A model generated the notes under the pieces. It saw only the letters and a program-made list of their open reading frames with translations. It was not told the origin of the DNA and made no database searches. A program made the translations under genes and the position numbers. A stretch of DNA of 64,000 nt from Numida meleagris (lineage: Eukaryota > Chordata > Aves > Galliformes > Numididae): NCBI RefSeq assembly GCF_002078875.1, contig NC_034414.1, forward strand, positions 9,795,783 to 9,859,782. Reading direction: 5' to 3'. How positions within the stretch are numbered: position 1 is the first letter of the stretch; every line of letters starts with the position of its first letter. This document shows, piece by piece, positions 48,360 to 63,300 of this stretch.

Positions 48360-51300
48360 GTAATGTTTAAGAACCTCTGACTGACTTAGGCGCTTTGTAA
48401 TACAGTATTATAAAAATAGATGGCTTGAGAAATACTTTTTGTAGCTACTTTGAAAGAATAAACTAGGAGACTCAAGGTGTGTATGAGCAAGGAGCGGACT
48501 GAGAAGAGCTTCCTTTAACACGTTCTCCATCCAACAGCAATGCTTTGAGTAGAAATGATGCAGTCAGGCAACATTTATGTATTCCAGAAGGGGCTTGGTT
48601 TCATTTACCAAGTGTGACTTCGTGAATATTGGCTTTGCTTAAAATATACAGTGAAATGCAAGAAAGTAGTTGCTAGGCTACTATTTAATCCTTTGGACAT
48701 GTTGGACTTCTCTGTGGTAGTGGTTATGGTTAGAGTTAATATTCCTCCTCCTCTGCCCCTCCTGCCCCTGCAAACACCACAGCAAACACTGACATCCGGC
48801 TCTTTGCTCTTAATGGAGGGCACAGCAATTGTTATTAGAAAATGGGTATTGTGGTGCACTGAAACTCTTTGCGCTTTCCTTTTGTTTTCATTTTAAGTGT
48901 GGTTTCACTCTATGTGAGCACTTACGATTGAGGGATACGCTGTAACTCGCCAAAACGAATTGCCTGAAGCTGGCAAGGACGTGAAGCATTTTGTGACTGT
49001 AGCTTTTGAGATCCTGAAGTTATTTGTACAGTTTCTAGTGATGATGTTAATAGAAAAGATGTAACTTTTTTAGGAACGAAAAGGGACTTGCATCTCAGAA
49101 TGCAGTCATTTTAACTGAATGAGGCTTAATTACCATGGGGAAGCATTCCAAACTCATTACTAATTTATAAGGAGAGCAAAGGCATGTAGATTACTTGTAT
49201 TTCCACAGGCTTTGAACTCTAGATGAATAAGCAGCATCGTTTTTTATCTCTTCCAAAGCAGATTTTAGAAACATGCAGGGATAGAAGATATTTTCCCTGA
49301 GGTGATGATTATCTGCATTGATGTGATAACATAAACTAGGTAAGTTCAGGTTTGAGAACAAATGGAAGTAGCGTTAGGAGGTGACTGTTGAAAAGCTGGC
49401 AGAACACAGAAGATAAAGGAGAAGGGAGTAACTGAATGGCAAAGGAGAAAGAAAGGCTGTTTGTGGGAGGATGCAGACAGGAAAAGGCATAAAGGTGGGA
49501 GAAGCAGACAGAGCAAAGCAGTCATTTCAAGTAAATGCCTCCTTGACATTTTTGATGCCCAGTCACACCAGGCTTTAAGTATGAGGGGCCTCTTTTGTAA
49601 TAGTGATGCTGAAAAGAACAACTACGTTATTTTTTTTTTGTGCACTCATTTGACACCAAAGTCATTCCTCTCTACGCCTTGTTTTTGTTTGCAAAGTGGA
49701 AAAAGGAATTTATGCTGCATGATGATCTTGGATGAAGTGCAGCTAGGGGTTCTCATGAGTCATTAAGATATTAGATGTGTATTTGGGCACCTGAGAGCAG
49801 ATCGGGAAATATTTGCCCACAGCAAATTGGAACAAGGACTGGTTCACTTCTGTATTCTTGAAGTTTCTCTGTTTACTTCCTCATTCTCTTGTAGTTGGGA
49901 GATTTCTATGGGAAAGAGTGAGATTAGAGACATGGTAGAGGAGGGAAATAATGCAGTGAAGACTCACTGTAAATGAAGTGAGACACCAGGTGCAAACACT
50001 CTGTCCATATATAAGCAACAAGAGCAGCAAAACCAAAACATCTGTGTCTCTTCAATCAGTGATTGAAACTGCAACCACCGTGAGTCAGCCAGGATACATT
50101 TGTGAAATCCCTTAATGGCGTGACACTGAATATTGCTTATCTTCTATGTACTCATTCCTGATTTATAGGTAGTACAATACCAACCCAGTCTGCATTATGG
50201 ACATATATATGTGCTGATGATGAACTGTAAATATCACAAGTGCGAAACCACTTCAGCTAAGTGTGAAATATTGCCTGTAGGAAAAAATGCATTTCTTACT
50301 TACTATAAATTCTTTAAGCAGAATATGAAAATGGAAAAAATGAATATATTTCCAAGTGAAGTCAATCTGAGATTTGGTGCAAATACATACTTAAATCTGT
50401 GGGATTCAATATCTCGTGTTATAAATAGTACGTTTAATATAAATAGTCTAAATAAATACCAACGTAAAGGTGTTTTCTAGTTGATTGTTGTCATATAAAG
50501 ATGCTAAAGAGATGTAGGTAAACAATCCTGGCCTTTGATGGTGGTTGATGTTGGACACTTTCTTTTGTACGTGCATCTCAGTCTTTGTGTTGAAGTCAAC
50601 TCAGGAATGAAAGCTCTGAGATAGACTGAGATCTTACAGAAAAGCCACATACGTGTTAGAATTTATTCAGAGCTGTGAGAACAGAGAGGTTTAATTGCAG
50701 TTTGAGTGAAACAAGAAAATGATCTTTGCGAATGTGGCTCCAACAGGTGCTTCTATTATGAAGAGGACTTTAAGATGTTCAGTTTTCACTTACCTTTCTG
50801 TGTGCCGGTGTCATTTCTTTCCACATTCTGTGCAGAGGCCTAAAACTATCCACACTTGTTTGATGCTAGCTTTCTGTGAGCAACTAAGGGTCTGAGGTCT
50901 TTGCTTAAATGCCAGCTAGCGCGACGGGGTTCCATGTTAGAGAAATGCAAACTGAACATATAAAATAAGTGAAAATAGAATATTAAATAGAAAGAAAGAA
51001 TGTGGCTTTGTCTGTTGACGTGTGTTAGCTTGCTGTATTCCATCATTGCTGGCTGAAAATATGTGGTTTTGTTTGTCTTATAAGAGGGGTGGTCTGTATA
51101 AGCACAGATTCCCCGTTGTGGAGGCCTTTCAGTGAGGGACATCCAACACTCAGCCGAGCACTGGCCATACTTGCATTTACTATCCTCAGAGGCATCTTCA
51201 AGGGGTTGTTTTAAGGAGATTGAGTTCTGACTCTGTTGGCTCTAGGCTTGCTTTCACAATGATGTTTTGGCATAAGGATTATGGTATGCTGGCGCAAGAG

Positions 51301-54300
51301 AGGACTCCAGGCGCCAACACCGTGCATTATCTTGTACTGTGTCTGTGTGTAAGACAAAATGCACTTCTGTGGAGTTCTTCTGTCCACGTTGAGGCTTGGA
51401 GTGGAGTACATTGACCTTCTTGGTGTTACAGCTGTTCTGTCTTGACGCCCCAAATAACATGGCTTCGATGTGATCATATAAGGCAAGTGATGCAACGCAT
51501 TGCTCCTATTAGTTCTGAAGGAGAACACCAATTTGCTTGTTTCATTTCTAAAAAAAGGAAGTAAAAAGCTTATTCCAGAGAGGGCACTCTTGAAAATATA
51601 TTAGTCATCCTAAAATGTGTTTAAAGTTACTCAGCCCTTCTCACGTGGTTGTTCGGATGCCCGATCCAAAAGGCAAGGGAAGCAATGGGGGGTTGGTTAA
51701 ATAAATGCAAAGCTGTATGGCTGGAGGTTGTCCTCAGAACTGTTTCCTATAACCTGTAATTGGGTCTCCAAGGAAGTGTAAATTACGCCTGCAGCTTGAG
51801 CTGGAGTTAATGCTCTCTGAGAATAATTATTCTGGTGATTGCTGGAGGAAAAAGAGCGGAGGGATAGGTGCAGCATGCGGACAGCCAGTATAAATGCAGG
51901 GTGTATGATAGCTCCACTGTTTGTTACTTTACGCTAATCAATTCTTAGGGCAATAATAGGTGAATTGTCTGCGCTGGTTCATTTCCCAGACTACCAGTTT
52001 GAGGGAGCTTCCTGCTCAAACCTGACCGGACTGGAGGACCTTGAAACAAGTCTGTGAACTGAGGATTTAGACATTCAAAGGGTCTTTCTGCTCCGTTTGT
52101 ATATGTGGTGCAGAGACTAGTTTGCGCTTACAGGAATGATTGCTGCAAATTATCTTCAGCTCTGTAACTTACAAATTAGATTACTGCAAATAGGCACACA
52201 AATCCAACGTGAGTGTCCTTGCTAGCCTTCATAAATGTGTGCCCACCTCAATAGCGACCAGGTGTGATGTTGCAAATAGTGGCTTTAGCAGATTAAGAGC
52301 TGGAAGTAATGAACTTCTGAAAAGCCAGCTTATGCGAATGTTGCTTTCTCCTTCCTACTGATATAGTTTACATACAAACTCTATGTAGTTTGTATCAACA
52401 GCTCTTAGTTTTTTTTTTTTCTACCTCTGGAGATTTTGGTAGCAATAGTGGCCCTCATTTGGGCATCACGATTGCATCATAACAGGATTTGGCTGCTGAT
52501 CTCTTAATGTATAAACTCTGTTGTTTGAACGCTGTAATTCCACGTTGGATTGCTATTTGGATCCAGAAGTTGCATCATTCTCATACGTAGAAGCAGTGAA
52601 TCTCTAGGGCTCCTGGCTACTCTTCCCTTCACCCATAGTGTGTAATAATAACATATGTAAACGAGCTATCTGCAAAGTAAGACTCTTCAAACAAGCTAAA
52701 GCTGTTTTTTAGAGGCAGTGGTTAGGAAGTAAGACAAGAGAAGCACTTAAGGAATGGTCTGTGAAGTGTACCACGGTGTGAATGATATTATGAGACCTGC
52801 TGCTACTGGAACCTGGAAAAGCTCTACTCTTTCCTCCTGCACACTGGCTCCAGGTTATTCTGAGGACTAAGAGAGGACCCAGGCAAGAGAGGAAGGAGGA
52901 TGCCATTCATGCCATCTGTGGGGTTTTTATTTCACTTCTTCAGGGAAAGATACAATCAAGGCAACTTAATGCAGGCCTGAATGAATCTCAGGAAGGCCAG
53001 AGAAAAATCCCATGCACTTTGTAGTGGACCAGCACATCTCTCTGCCCTGCTGACTTGTTTGCATTTCTTGCTGAGGAGGGGAGAGCAGCCCCGGGTACTC
53101 TGTGGAAGGTGCAGCCACGTCCACCTGCAATACAGCAAAGCCTGATTCTGGGGCGCGCTCTGTGTGTGTGCAGCTCTGCTTCATAACCCTCTGCTCCTGA
53201 CACAAGTGACTTGATGTGTAGCTAAGTGACTGGCTATCCTGAGGACAGGTAAAGGGTTTCTAGGAAGTCGTACTTTACTGATGATTTGCACTGGGTTTGT
53301 ATTGTTGAAGTAGCTGCTGCTTGTGGCTCTTTGTTAACTTCTATGTAAGATTTGCTTAATTTCAGAACAATTGCTTCACAAACTGTTCTGTAGTGCATTT
53401 ATCTTGCCAAAATTTCATCAGACTCTTTTGAGAATTTATATTGAAAAAAAGTTGGGAATTTCCAGAGAGCACATGCTTTTGTTAAATGGAAAAAGCATGA
53501 AATGGGAAGTAAAGCTGGATGAACCACTATGATCTTCAATGCTTCCACATTCAGGGAATCCCTCCTCTGTGCTTCTAGTGGAGTCTGAAGTATAAAATTC
53601 AGTATTAGGAGATGTGAAATGGTGCTTGCTGGCTTGCTCTCGTAAGAGTAGGAAACTACTTCCAATGCAGTACAACCACAGTGTCCCCGTTGTTTCTTCT
53701 GTTAACTTACAGTGTTTATTCTATCTTGGATTGGAGATCATTGTAATTCAAAGTTATTTGGATATTTGAGGCATACAATCAAAGCTGTGCCTTGTTGGAT
53801 CTTCTGTGGTGGCGGTTCTGATGCAATGTTTGACCTGTTTGCGTGGGATTTGCTCTGTGCAAGTAGCATAACTAAAATCTAAAATATGGGGAAAAATTGT
53901 AACACGGCATCCTGGGCGTTGCTTTGAGATATCCCCAGGTACTAATCATGTCATGTACCCCTGAAATCTTCGTGGCTTTAAACTCCTTAATACCACTGCC
54001 TCTCTTAGTGTGCATAAGGAGGCTTTTGTGCAGAACTAAAAGCCACACACGGGAAAATGTTTTCTTAAGGTGAAAAGTGTTGAAGTTTTCTTTAAAGAAT
54101 ATTAGAAACGTGATATTGCCTGTTCTTAAATTAACACATTCTTTATGTGCTTTTATACTTTGCCAGTTTGAAACAGATCTGCACAATTTAAAGTTCATGT
54201 GAACTAGCCTGAGGCCACAAGCATTACATTAAATATCATTCAATTGGTGTAATTTGATTTAACGTTCTGCACTGACTGGGCAGCGTGTTAAATTGTAATA

Positions 54301-57300
54301 CAGTATGCAACTTCAGGATTCACTTTTTTTTAACCTTATGTGGAGGATTGACAGAAGTTGTTCTTGCTGTGGCAAAGTCCTGAGCACTACCTCTGTTTTC
54401 CTGTAAGCTGTCGCTCCCAGAAATGCTTTAAGACCGTGTGCTCATCTGTGTGGTGTGTCAGCGAAGGAATAGCTGTGATGGCCGTGCATCCTTTCCTTCA
54501 GAAAGTAACCTCCTGAGAATTTCCTTTTTGGTCAATTTCTGGCATGTTATGTAGCTCAGTATGGAGGCTTTATCTCTATGTTAGCCTGATCAAGAGCTGG
54601 CGCTGTTGGGGCAGTTTCTGTTATAGGTGTAAGAAACTGGTTTGAGGTCTCAGAGAGCTAGAGGCAATTCCCTATGAAGTCACAAGATTTTTCCTATCAA
54701 ATGCACCAAGAATTACAGCATGTCCCTTATTTGAGAGGCTGCTTGCAAAATAGGTATTTCACTTCCCAGCTTATCAATCAAAATGTATTTGCCTCTTTAT
54801 TTCTGTGGCTGTGTTGCTTTGTAAGATGCTCATGTGGAAACTTGCCCAGTTTCACCTTCTAGGAATTAATGCTGCGATTCCCTGACACTCGCAGCGCGCA
54901 GCATTTGCAAGGAGTTGGGGCACTGTCTGGATAATGCATCTTGTCTTCAGTACTGCATTGCTCCTGCTGTTGTTATATTTCTCCAGAGAACCGAGCTTTT
55001 AATGGAATGTCTAAAAGACACACAATCATAATTTGGGGAAGCTTGAGGTGGTTACACTGTGACTAATACAAAAGCATCCAGTTGTCCTAGGGTGTAACAT
55101 ATGAAGGTGATTAGCCACAAAGACTGTGGGTAAATAAGACAGCCTTCTAGCTATGCTCCTTACATTAAGGATACAAAGGAGAGGAAGAGGTTGACAGGCT
55201 TCTGCAGCTTTCTGCAATCATGGGCATCTTTATCAAACGGATTTCTGGCCTCTTTGTAACTCCGTCACTGGAACATGCTTAGACGAGGTTCAGGTCCTGT
55301 ACCCAGGAGATGAGCACAGTGCTGGCAATTGCTTGCATTGCCTTTTCCCCTGGGGTGCCTGGTAGCTGGGTAGCATGGCCACCTGGGGGCTCATGTCCTT
55401 ATGATCACCGATGTACAAAATGCACGGTGAAACAAGGGTGAGGCAGGCAATACTCTGCAACTTGAGCCCCCAAGTCATGGTTCTGTTGTAAATGGAACCC
55501 TGGAAAATAGCAAGCAGTATACTGTGGCTTTCCTTCGAATAATAAGGCTAAAAAGGCCTAAACCTTGTGGCAGTGATTGTTTCTAAGATGTCTTCCTTCA
55601 AAGGACGTGCAACAGAACTCAATATTTTTTCAAAGCATTCTGAAAGAAAGTGAACTTAGGTATCTGATTGCGTACTGATTTTGTCTGAACCGGTAACGTA
55701 GAAGGGGTTTGTGGTTTGTGTGTCTCTGATAACGTGAAGTCCTGTTGTCAAAACAGCAATAGGCCAGGTCTGAAAATGGGAGGCACGCAGCATTAGAACT
55801 GTGCTTCTGGCTGGGGACTGCAGCAGCCGTACCGCAAGGGCAGGTAGCACTAGGCTGCTGGGGAACCTGAGCGTCTCTGGTGGCCATCTCGTGTGAAGAG
55901 TAGCAGGCAACTTCAGATTAAATTAGTCTGCAAGCCACTCTCCTTATTTAAAAGTAATTTTAGTCAAAGAGAGAGAACATCAAACAGTGTCAGTCTAGTA
56001 GGAAGCTGTAATCGATCTTTCTTAAAAGAACTTACCTCAGTGAGTTTGCGTCATTTAGCCATGGAAAATGTTGCTATTTGTTATCGTCCGTGGTCACTTG
56101 ACCAGGTGAGAATAGCTTTAAAATTATGTTCTCAGCAGAATGGAAAGAGATTTGAAAAAAAGATTTGCTGAGATAAGGTAAAAATAGACTGACACCACAG
56201 CCTCTAAAGGTAGTGTACCGAAACCTGATCGAAACGTGCACTTCCCTTTTCAGAAAAGCACTAGACCGTCTAGCAAAATATGGACGCTAGCCCCAGAAGC
56301 CTAGGGATGAATAACTGCACGACTGTATTTTTCCTTCTGTGCTATGGACAACTTCTTGAACTGCAGTGCTAGTTCCCGGCCCAGGCTAACACTAGGATTT
56401 GTCCCAGTTGTATAGTAGCTAATGGAGGTGGAGCTAGGTTTTGCTCCTCACGTTGCTGCGTTGCTTTGTTTGCTTTAGGAATGTCAGTGGAACACGGCCT
56501 GATGTCTTTTTGTCACTTGCGGATTTGTTGTGATAGACATCTTGCAATTCTGATTTTTATTGAAAAAATCAGATTGGTTGAAACTTTTTTACCTTTATTC
56601 TGATTTTTTTTTTTTTTTTGCTTCTGCTAACGGCGTGTTACTTCTCTGTGACTTCAGTTGGATAGCATGGTGTACTGTAAAAGTGGTATGAGGCAATATG
56701 TGTTTTATGCTTTGGTGTACCTCTGGTAATGCAAGGCTGATCTAGAAGAACTGTAGCTAGTATCAGAAAGCACAAGTAGGTCTGTCACAAGAGTGTGCAG
56801 CTTAAGCTGTAGCTCAGTTTTTATCAAATTTGTGGCAATTGAGACTTGTGGATATCCTTAATAAATACTGAGATAAATTGATAAATCACCCAAACTCTGG
56901 TGTATACTTCTAGGGATTTTGTTGATTTATTTTTTTCCTTTTGTAGTGAACTGGATCTGGCCATAAGTAACTTAAGGCTTGAAGAATACCTTAGTTTCCT
57001 GCAGCTAAGTGTTGGTGTGATGTTTATAAAAAAAAAAAAAAAAAAGCCAGCAATACCTAAGTGTGGTTTCTATCATTTCCTGGTTCATATTGCTGGTGTA
57101 CACTGTTTTATTTGTGTTGTCTGTCTTTTTTTTTTTTTTTTAATGTAGGTATTCTTTCCTGCCCGGTGTGCAAACAGACCTGTTTTGCAAGAGATGTAGT
57201 TGAAAATTGCTTTCTCAAGGATTTTCCCACTGCTAATTCAGCTATGGCAAAGGTGAGTGAAAGCCACTCTATAGGGTGCCTTGGAAGTTGTTAAAACAAT

Positions 57301-60300
57301 CCCAGACTGACACTGTTTGACAAACAGAGCAGATCATATTGAACAACAGACGCTTATGTTTTGCTTCTGTAGACTGTAAGTACATCGCTGTTAGGGATGG
57401 ACTTCCTGCCTTCACAGTACTCTTCTAACTTTATTTGAAGATTGAGCTTGACTGTAATTAAAAAAATATACTGATGCTAGTGATGTAGGCTGAATCTGTG
57501 ACAATTTATTTTTGTATATATTATTATTATAATATTGCTTGCACATATAATTACTGTGTATATATTATGTATTATCTGGAAGATAATGGATTTCTTGGAT
57601 ACTTCATTATCCCCTTTCAGCTCTCAACACAAAGTAAACAGAAACAAAGACTACTGGCTGAACGGTTACACCAAGATTACCCATTGAATCTTGTGGGAGA
57701 TAACTATTTTGTGACTTTTTTTTATCATTAAAACAATCAGATCCTATTTCAGTTTCTTTTTGGGGGATGGATGTAAAGGATAACTGGAATACTTTTTCCA
57801 TAAGATGTGATGGAAGATCTATCTTTCCACTGCTCTGAACTCCTGTGGGTGCAGCAACAATTTCTCAGTTCTGCCTCATGCAGAAGGCTTCAGACCTCTT
57901 CGAGTTATGTGTGTGACCCATCAATATAGTTGTAAACAAGTACAGATGGGACGTACATCTTCTCTGTCAATCACTTGTGTTTCATCTTCTCCATTTTTAA
58001 AAAGGAAAGAGCACGTAATGTTGTCCATGGAGTGCTCTGGGGGAATTCAGAAATCAAGGCGAGCAAAGTGTGCGGTCACTTACGGATCTAAGGTGCTTGA
58101 AGAGTACCACGTAACTTTAAAACACATTGATCTATTCATATGCTCTCTGAGAAGAGCTAAATTCAGAGGATACTGCTGAATATATAGAATGACCTTATTG
58201 TAATGGGATTTCTTAATTACTATGACTCACTTCATTTACCTTTCAATGAGAGTTGGTATAGAAAGGAAATCAAATGAGAAAATCTATTATCTTCAAAAGT
58301 ACTAGATTGGTTTTTCAGACTTTCATTAAAATAATGTGGTTTTTTTTTTCTTTTTTCTGTTCTCCAACCCCTTGGGAGTCCTATGAGCAGTTCAGTAAAG
58401 CAGAATTCTCACTGGAGCACAGGAGTACCCCAGAGGGACTCGGGAACCTTCCTAACAGAGATGATCATTAGTTACAAGTTTGGGTTCAGCTGATGTTCCC
58501 ATGTCTGTCTTATGTTTCCATTTCATCACAGTTGATATCAATATGTAAATTGATCTTGGATTGGTCAACTCTTCAGAGAGTAGGGAGTAAGTTTTATATT
58601 AAGAATATGCAGGTGTTTGTATTGTGTTCTAAACTGCGTTATCGTTGGCCTGTTCTACTACAGCTGCGCTGTATTATGTCAGTGGTTCATACAATGTTTA
58701 CAACAAATAAACAAACCAATTTTTAGTAAAGCAATGTAGATTTAGAGTAGCGCTACTGAAGTAGCTCCAATTTATATATGCAATTTCATATCCATGAAAG
58801 TAAGTGTGGACTCTAGCCTGTAGATTTCGTAGGTTAATAAAAAACTAGTAATGGACAGCAATGAATAAATGATACTGACGTTGTAGTTTAAAATGCTTCT
58901 GCTAATTGCTGTAATGTGGAAAGAAATAGTTATCTCATTGCAATTTTCTAAGAATTTGACTCTTTAGCATGTCATATATTTATTTTGGAGCCTAGATGAT
59001 CTTTCATGAGACAGGAAATACCTTCCTATCTCTACATACCTGCACATATACATAAGTGTGCGTGTATAGCATTTGTTATACGCACACTTGTTATAAGAGA
59101 AAGGGATCACAAATTGCATCAATCATTTTCACAAGTAACTTCCCGTAGCCCTCCTTAGACTGGAATCAGGTGAGTCTTATTGTATAGTTTCATGGGTTTT
59201 CTGGTTCACAAGAAACAAGTCATTATGGTGATTTATTCTGGCGCTGTGTGTGACACGGACCCTAGGGTTTTTGCTGAATTGTTCCTGCACTATGTTGTAA
59301 TTACATCTGATTGCGCTAGAGCACAGACAGACAACCAATGTGATTTAAGAGCTTTGAATCTTAATTTTATTCTGTTCCCTTTTGCAGCAATAACCGAATT
59401 CCTAAAATCACTCAAATGACACTAATCTAAGGAAGCAAAATAGGTGGCTAACCTATCTAACTCAGTCTGTTTCTACAGGCTAATTTGTTATCCTTGTGTG
59501 TAATTGCACTTTTTCTTCTTAGAGCTGCTCCACGTGTAAAGAGAAGAGACCTGCTCACAGTCTCTGTACGAGCTGCAATAAGTGGTTGTGCAGCACGTGT
59601 ACAGAGGAACACAGACATGGCAAGGAAACTGGAGATCGCTTCCTGTCTGTATCCCTGAAGGGCTGCACAGGTACTGAAGATATGCTGGACTGTTCATGTT
59701 TTGTCTCATATCAGTTATTCACTTGAAAATGGAGCAGTCGCAGGCTCTGTGCCAGAGACATTGTGCTCTGTGTGAGTGAGACTTATAGTGTCAATGAGAG
59801 GTTATTTGGATTTTCTTTAGCTTTAAGGGTCTGAACTTGCTACTATCAGCATTCCACGTTATTTGAAAAATTTTGGATATTTGTGTTTCATGGCAACAGT
59901 CTGTTCCACATACCTTTTCAGTCAGTTGAGTGCTGGGCTAGGGTTTGGTGGGCTACCAGACCAGTTACCCTTGACTTTTCAGTATTTCTGTCCCCATTCG
60001 GGTAATTTATTCAAGGAAACTGCCATAAAGTAATTGTCATGTTTATGGACAAGGTGTGGGAAGGACAGCCCCAGGCAGCAGAAGGCTGTGACTGCTGTAG
60101 GATGTTCCTTTCGTAAGTGAAAAGTGTGGTTTCTGAGTGTGGTCGGTGTACTGCTGTCAGCAAACACAAATGAAACCCACTGCAAATGTCTCATCCATGT
60201 GCAGCAGTAATCCACAGAGAGGATTGCCATCTCCTGTTACTGCTGATTATTTTCTTTACTTAGATTAAGTACAGAGGCGTATGCTAACATTAACTTACAA

Positions 60301-63300
60301 AAGCAAATTGGAACCTAAAATAAGAGTGTAGTAATTCTATAGAATGATTCAAGTTTACCCTTTGCTTTCATTTGAGGTTGTTTGTGCTGCCCTATCACCC
60401 TTCTTTATAAGGAAACAGAACAAGAAATATACATAGTTGTAGCTCACTGCTTACACAAGTTATAATGTGTGATTTTGACTTTAGGATTTTGCTTACAGAA
60501 GCCTGTACTTCATTATTGCCATAGATGAAGTTCTTTTAAGTCCCAGCTGTTCATCTGAAATGCAGTTTGAGGCAATTTACTTGACACGTGATATACCATT
60601 GACAAATAGAATGTAAACAAAAAGAAAGTGTAATAATGATAATAATCACAGAATCAATCACCAAGGTTTCAGATCATCCAGTCCAACCGTTCACCTTTCA
60701 CCAATATTTCCCACTAAACCATGTCCTTTAGTACATGATCTAAACTTCTCTTGAACACTTCCAGGGACAAGCACAGATGATATTCAAATATTGACTGAGT
60801 CTCTTTTCTAGAGAATAATGTGAACTAAAGACCCCTAACTCCCCCTCAAATGCCCTGATTGGATGGACAATGTGTTTTTCTTCTTGAGTTGATGGCAAGA
60901 TAAGAACAGTGGTTTTGAGGCTCCAACTGTTTATAATTTCATTTCATGTTGAGTAAGCTTATGTTGCTGATAAACGATGGTAAGAAAATCTCCCTGTGGC
61001 TTAGTTGTGGTTTTATGTGTGCTGTACAAATACAAAGGTGAAAACACAAACTAAAATGCTTTCTCATCTTTTTATTCCTAAATTCTATTCAATTCTAACT
61101 TAATAGATCTGATCAAGATGTTTGTTCCTAGGAAAAAACAAGCAGGCTTGTGCCCTTGTTTCATGTCGGATTTGTTAGAGTTCAACTCATTTTAAAACTA
61201 GAGGGTATAGGTCTGAGCTTAGTATAACCTAGGTTGAGAATACCACGGCTCAGTGGTAGTTCTCGCTGATGTGTCACTTGAATCAGAGATTTGCTAGCAG
61301 CAGAGGCCCTGGATCTGTGCTCTAATTAGATGATGTTGATTTTTCATCCTCAGTTTGCATTTGAGATCTGCTCGTCTCTTAAATCTGACACAGTACTGAA
61401 AAAACCACACTAATTTCTCTGGGATGATTACAATTATCCAGAGACTGAAAAAACTTGCCAGAAAAGAAAAATCATTACATAAGATGGTTATTTAGCTTCA
61501 TTATACTTTGACCCTTAAGACTGCCTCTTGTTATAAGCTGGAGTTTAATAGAAATAACATGATATTGCGAGCTTGCCTACTCTGCATGTACTCAACACTC
61601 CAACTCATTCTCAACTTTAGATAAATATTATGGACTTCTTATTTTTCCATGAATATATAATACCTGACCCAGTGTGGGAAGAAGAGGATCCACCTGCTTG
61701 CTTATCTATTATTTGCCTTGTCAGCTGTAGGTTTTAATGCAAAGCTGCATATGTGTATTAAATCAGAGAAAAAAAGTTGTTAGTGGAATGAGTATAGTTT
61801 GTATTGGGATATATGATATATATATATATATAAGTTTGTATTGGGATATATATATATAAACTATGTACAAACTATATATATAGTTTGTATTGGGATATCA
61901 TATGTATATATATAAGTGGGCTAAAAAGGCTCAGATCCAATTTCCTCTTTGAAGAATACTATTAGCATAATAATAATATATTCATAGTAATATTAAAAAA
62001 AAACTTTCTTGAAGAGTAAAGCATGATACTGTAGTAAATACTTTATGAGAACGTAAATTGTAGAATTCCATTATACAAATATCTTGGCCTAATCTATCAC
62101 AAATTATCTTCTTGCACATTATGTCAAGAAGAGCCGATAAAAGCCATTGGAACAGGAGGAAGCAAATCAGCCACCTCAGAAATATCCAGAGTAGACAGCA
62201 ATCTAGAAAGGTTTGCCATATTTTCATTAGGATGTGGCATGGATTTTCTGCGTGTTTTCATTTTCTTTATCAGCCATCAGATTTTGTAGCCTTTCTACTT
62301 CTATATTGTGCTTTTTACAAATTGAAAAGAAAGTGACTGAATGAGTTTAGCTTTCTGTACATGGGGCATATGTGTTATTGCAACACTTCAGAGGGTCAGT
62401 TCTAGAAAGGCTCTGTTTTGCTAGGTTGAGGCATGGTCCCTGCCATAAGTATTTTATTTTACATTTAGATAAGTAAGGTGAGTTTGTAGTGTGGAAATTG
62501 AAACATACTTCTCAGTTTATATCGGCAAAAATGTTATATAAATAATTGTTATTTCATTTAAAATTTGTATAAATAAATATTAAGTGATTGCTTTGTTTAA
62601 TTTCTCACGTGTTGGTCGAAAGTAACAGGATATTGGCTTTGTAGAAAAACTTTGAGGATGCAGTCATGCTTTTCTTGTCCTCTTATGGATGATTAAGTAC
62701 TAATAATGCTAATATTCCTGTGGACAGAGGATATGAACAGTGACCTGAATAAATTTGTCACTGTACCTTAGTGCTGCTTGGGCTTTAAGACCGTTTTGAA
62801 CAAAGAATGCTTTTCACCAGTGCTAGCAATGTGTGGTCCTTACGCTGATAAAATAAGTCTCTGAGTTTTGGGGGTGATTCTTTTCCTTAAATAAAATTAA
62901 TGTGGTTGCGTTTGTGAATGTAATGAAAGGAATTTTGCTTTGCCACGTTTTAGAGTTTCTTAAACATTCTATTGTTGACTGTGTTCCTTCCTTCCTTCTG
63001 AAATAATTCTACTATATCCAGGGAGGAAAGAAGGGGTTTGTTTCTATAGGAGGAGCACTTCCACTTTACATGTCCACTGTCTGTTCACAGTCTTCATCAC
63101 ATTACTCTTTAGAAAATGATTATAAGAACAGATATTAGTGTTTAATACCAATATCTTTTAGTTGTTGAAGTTGTGTTCACAATGAACTTAGGTTTGTGAA
63201 AAACAGTTCCTTGTGACTTTTGTTTTTAAAAAGATTTTTTGCTTCTACTTCAAGTTTCTTTAATGTATTTGCTTTTCTACATTTTACAGTGCAGTTAATT

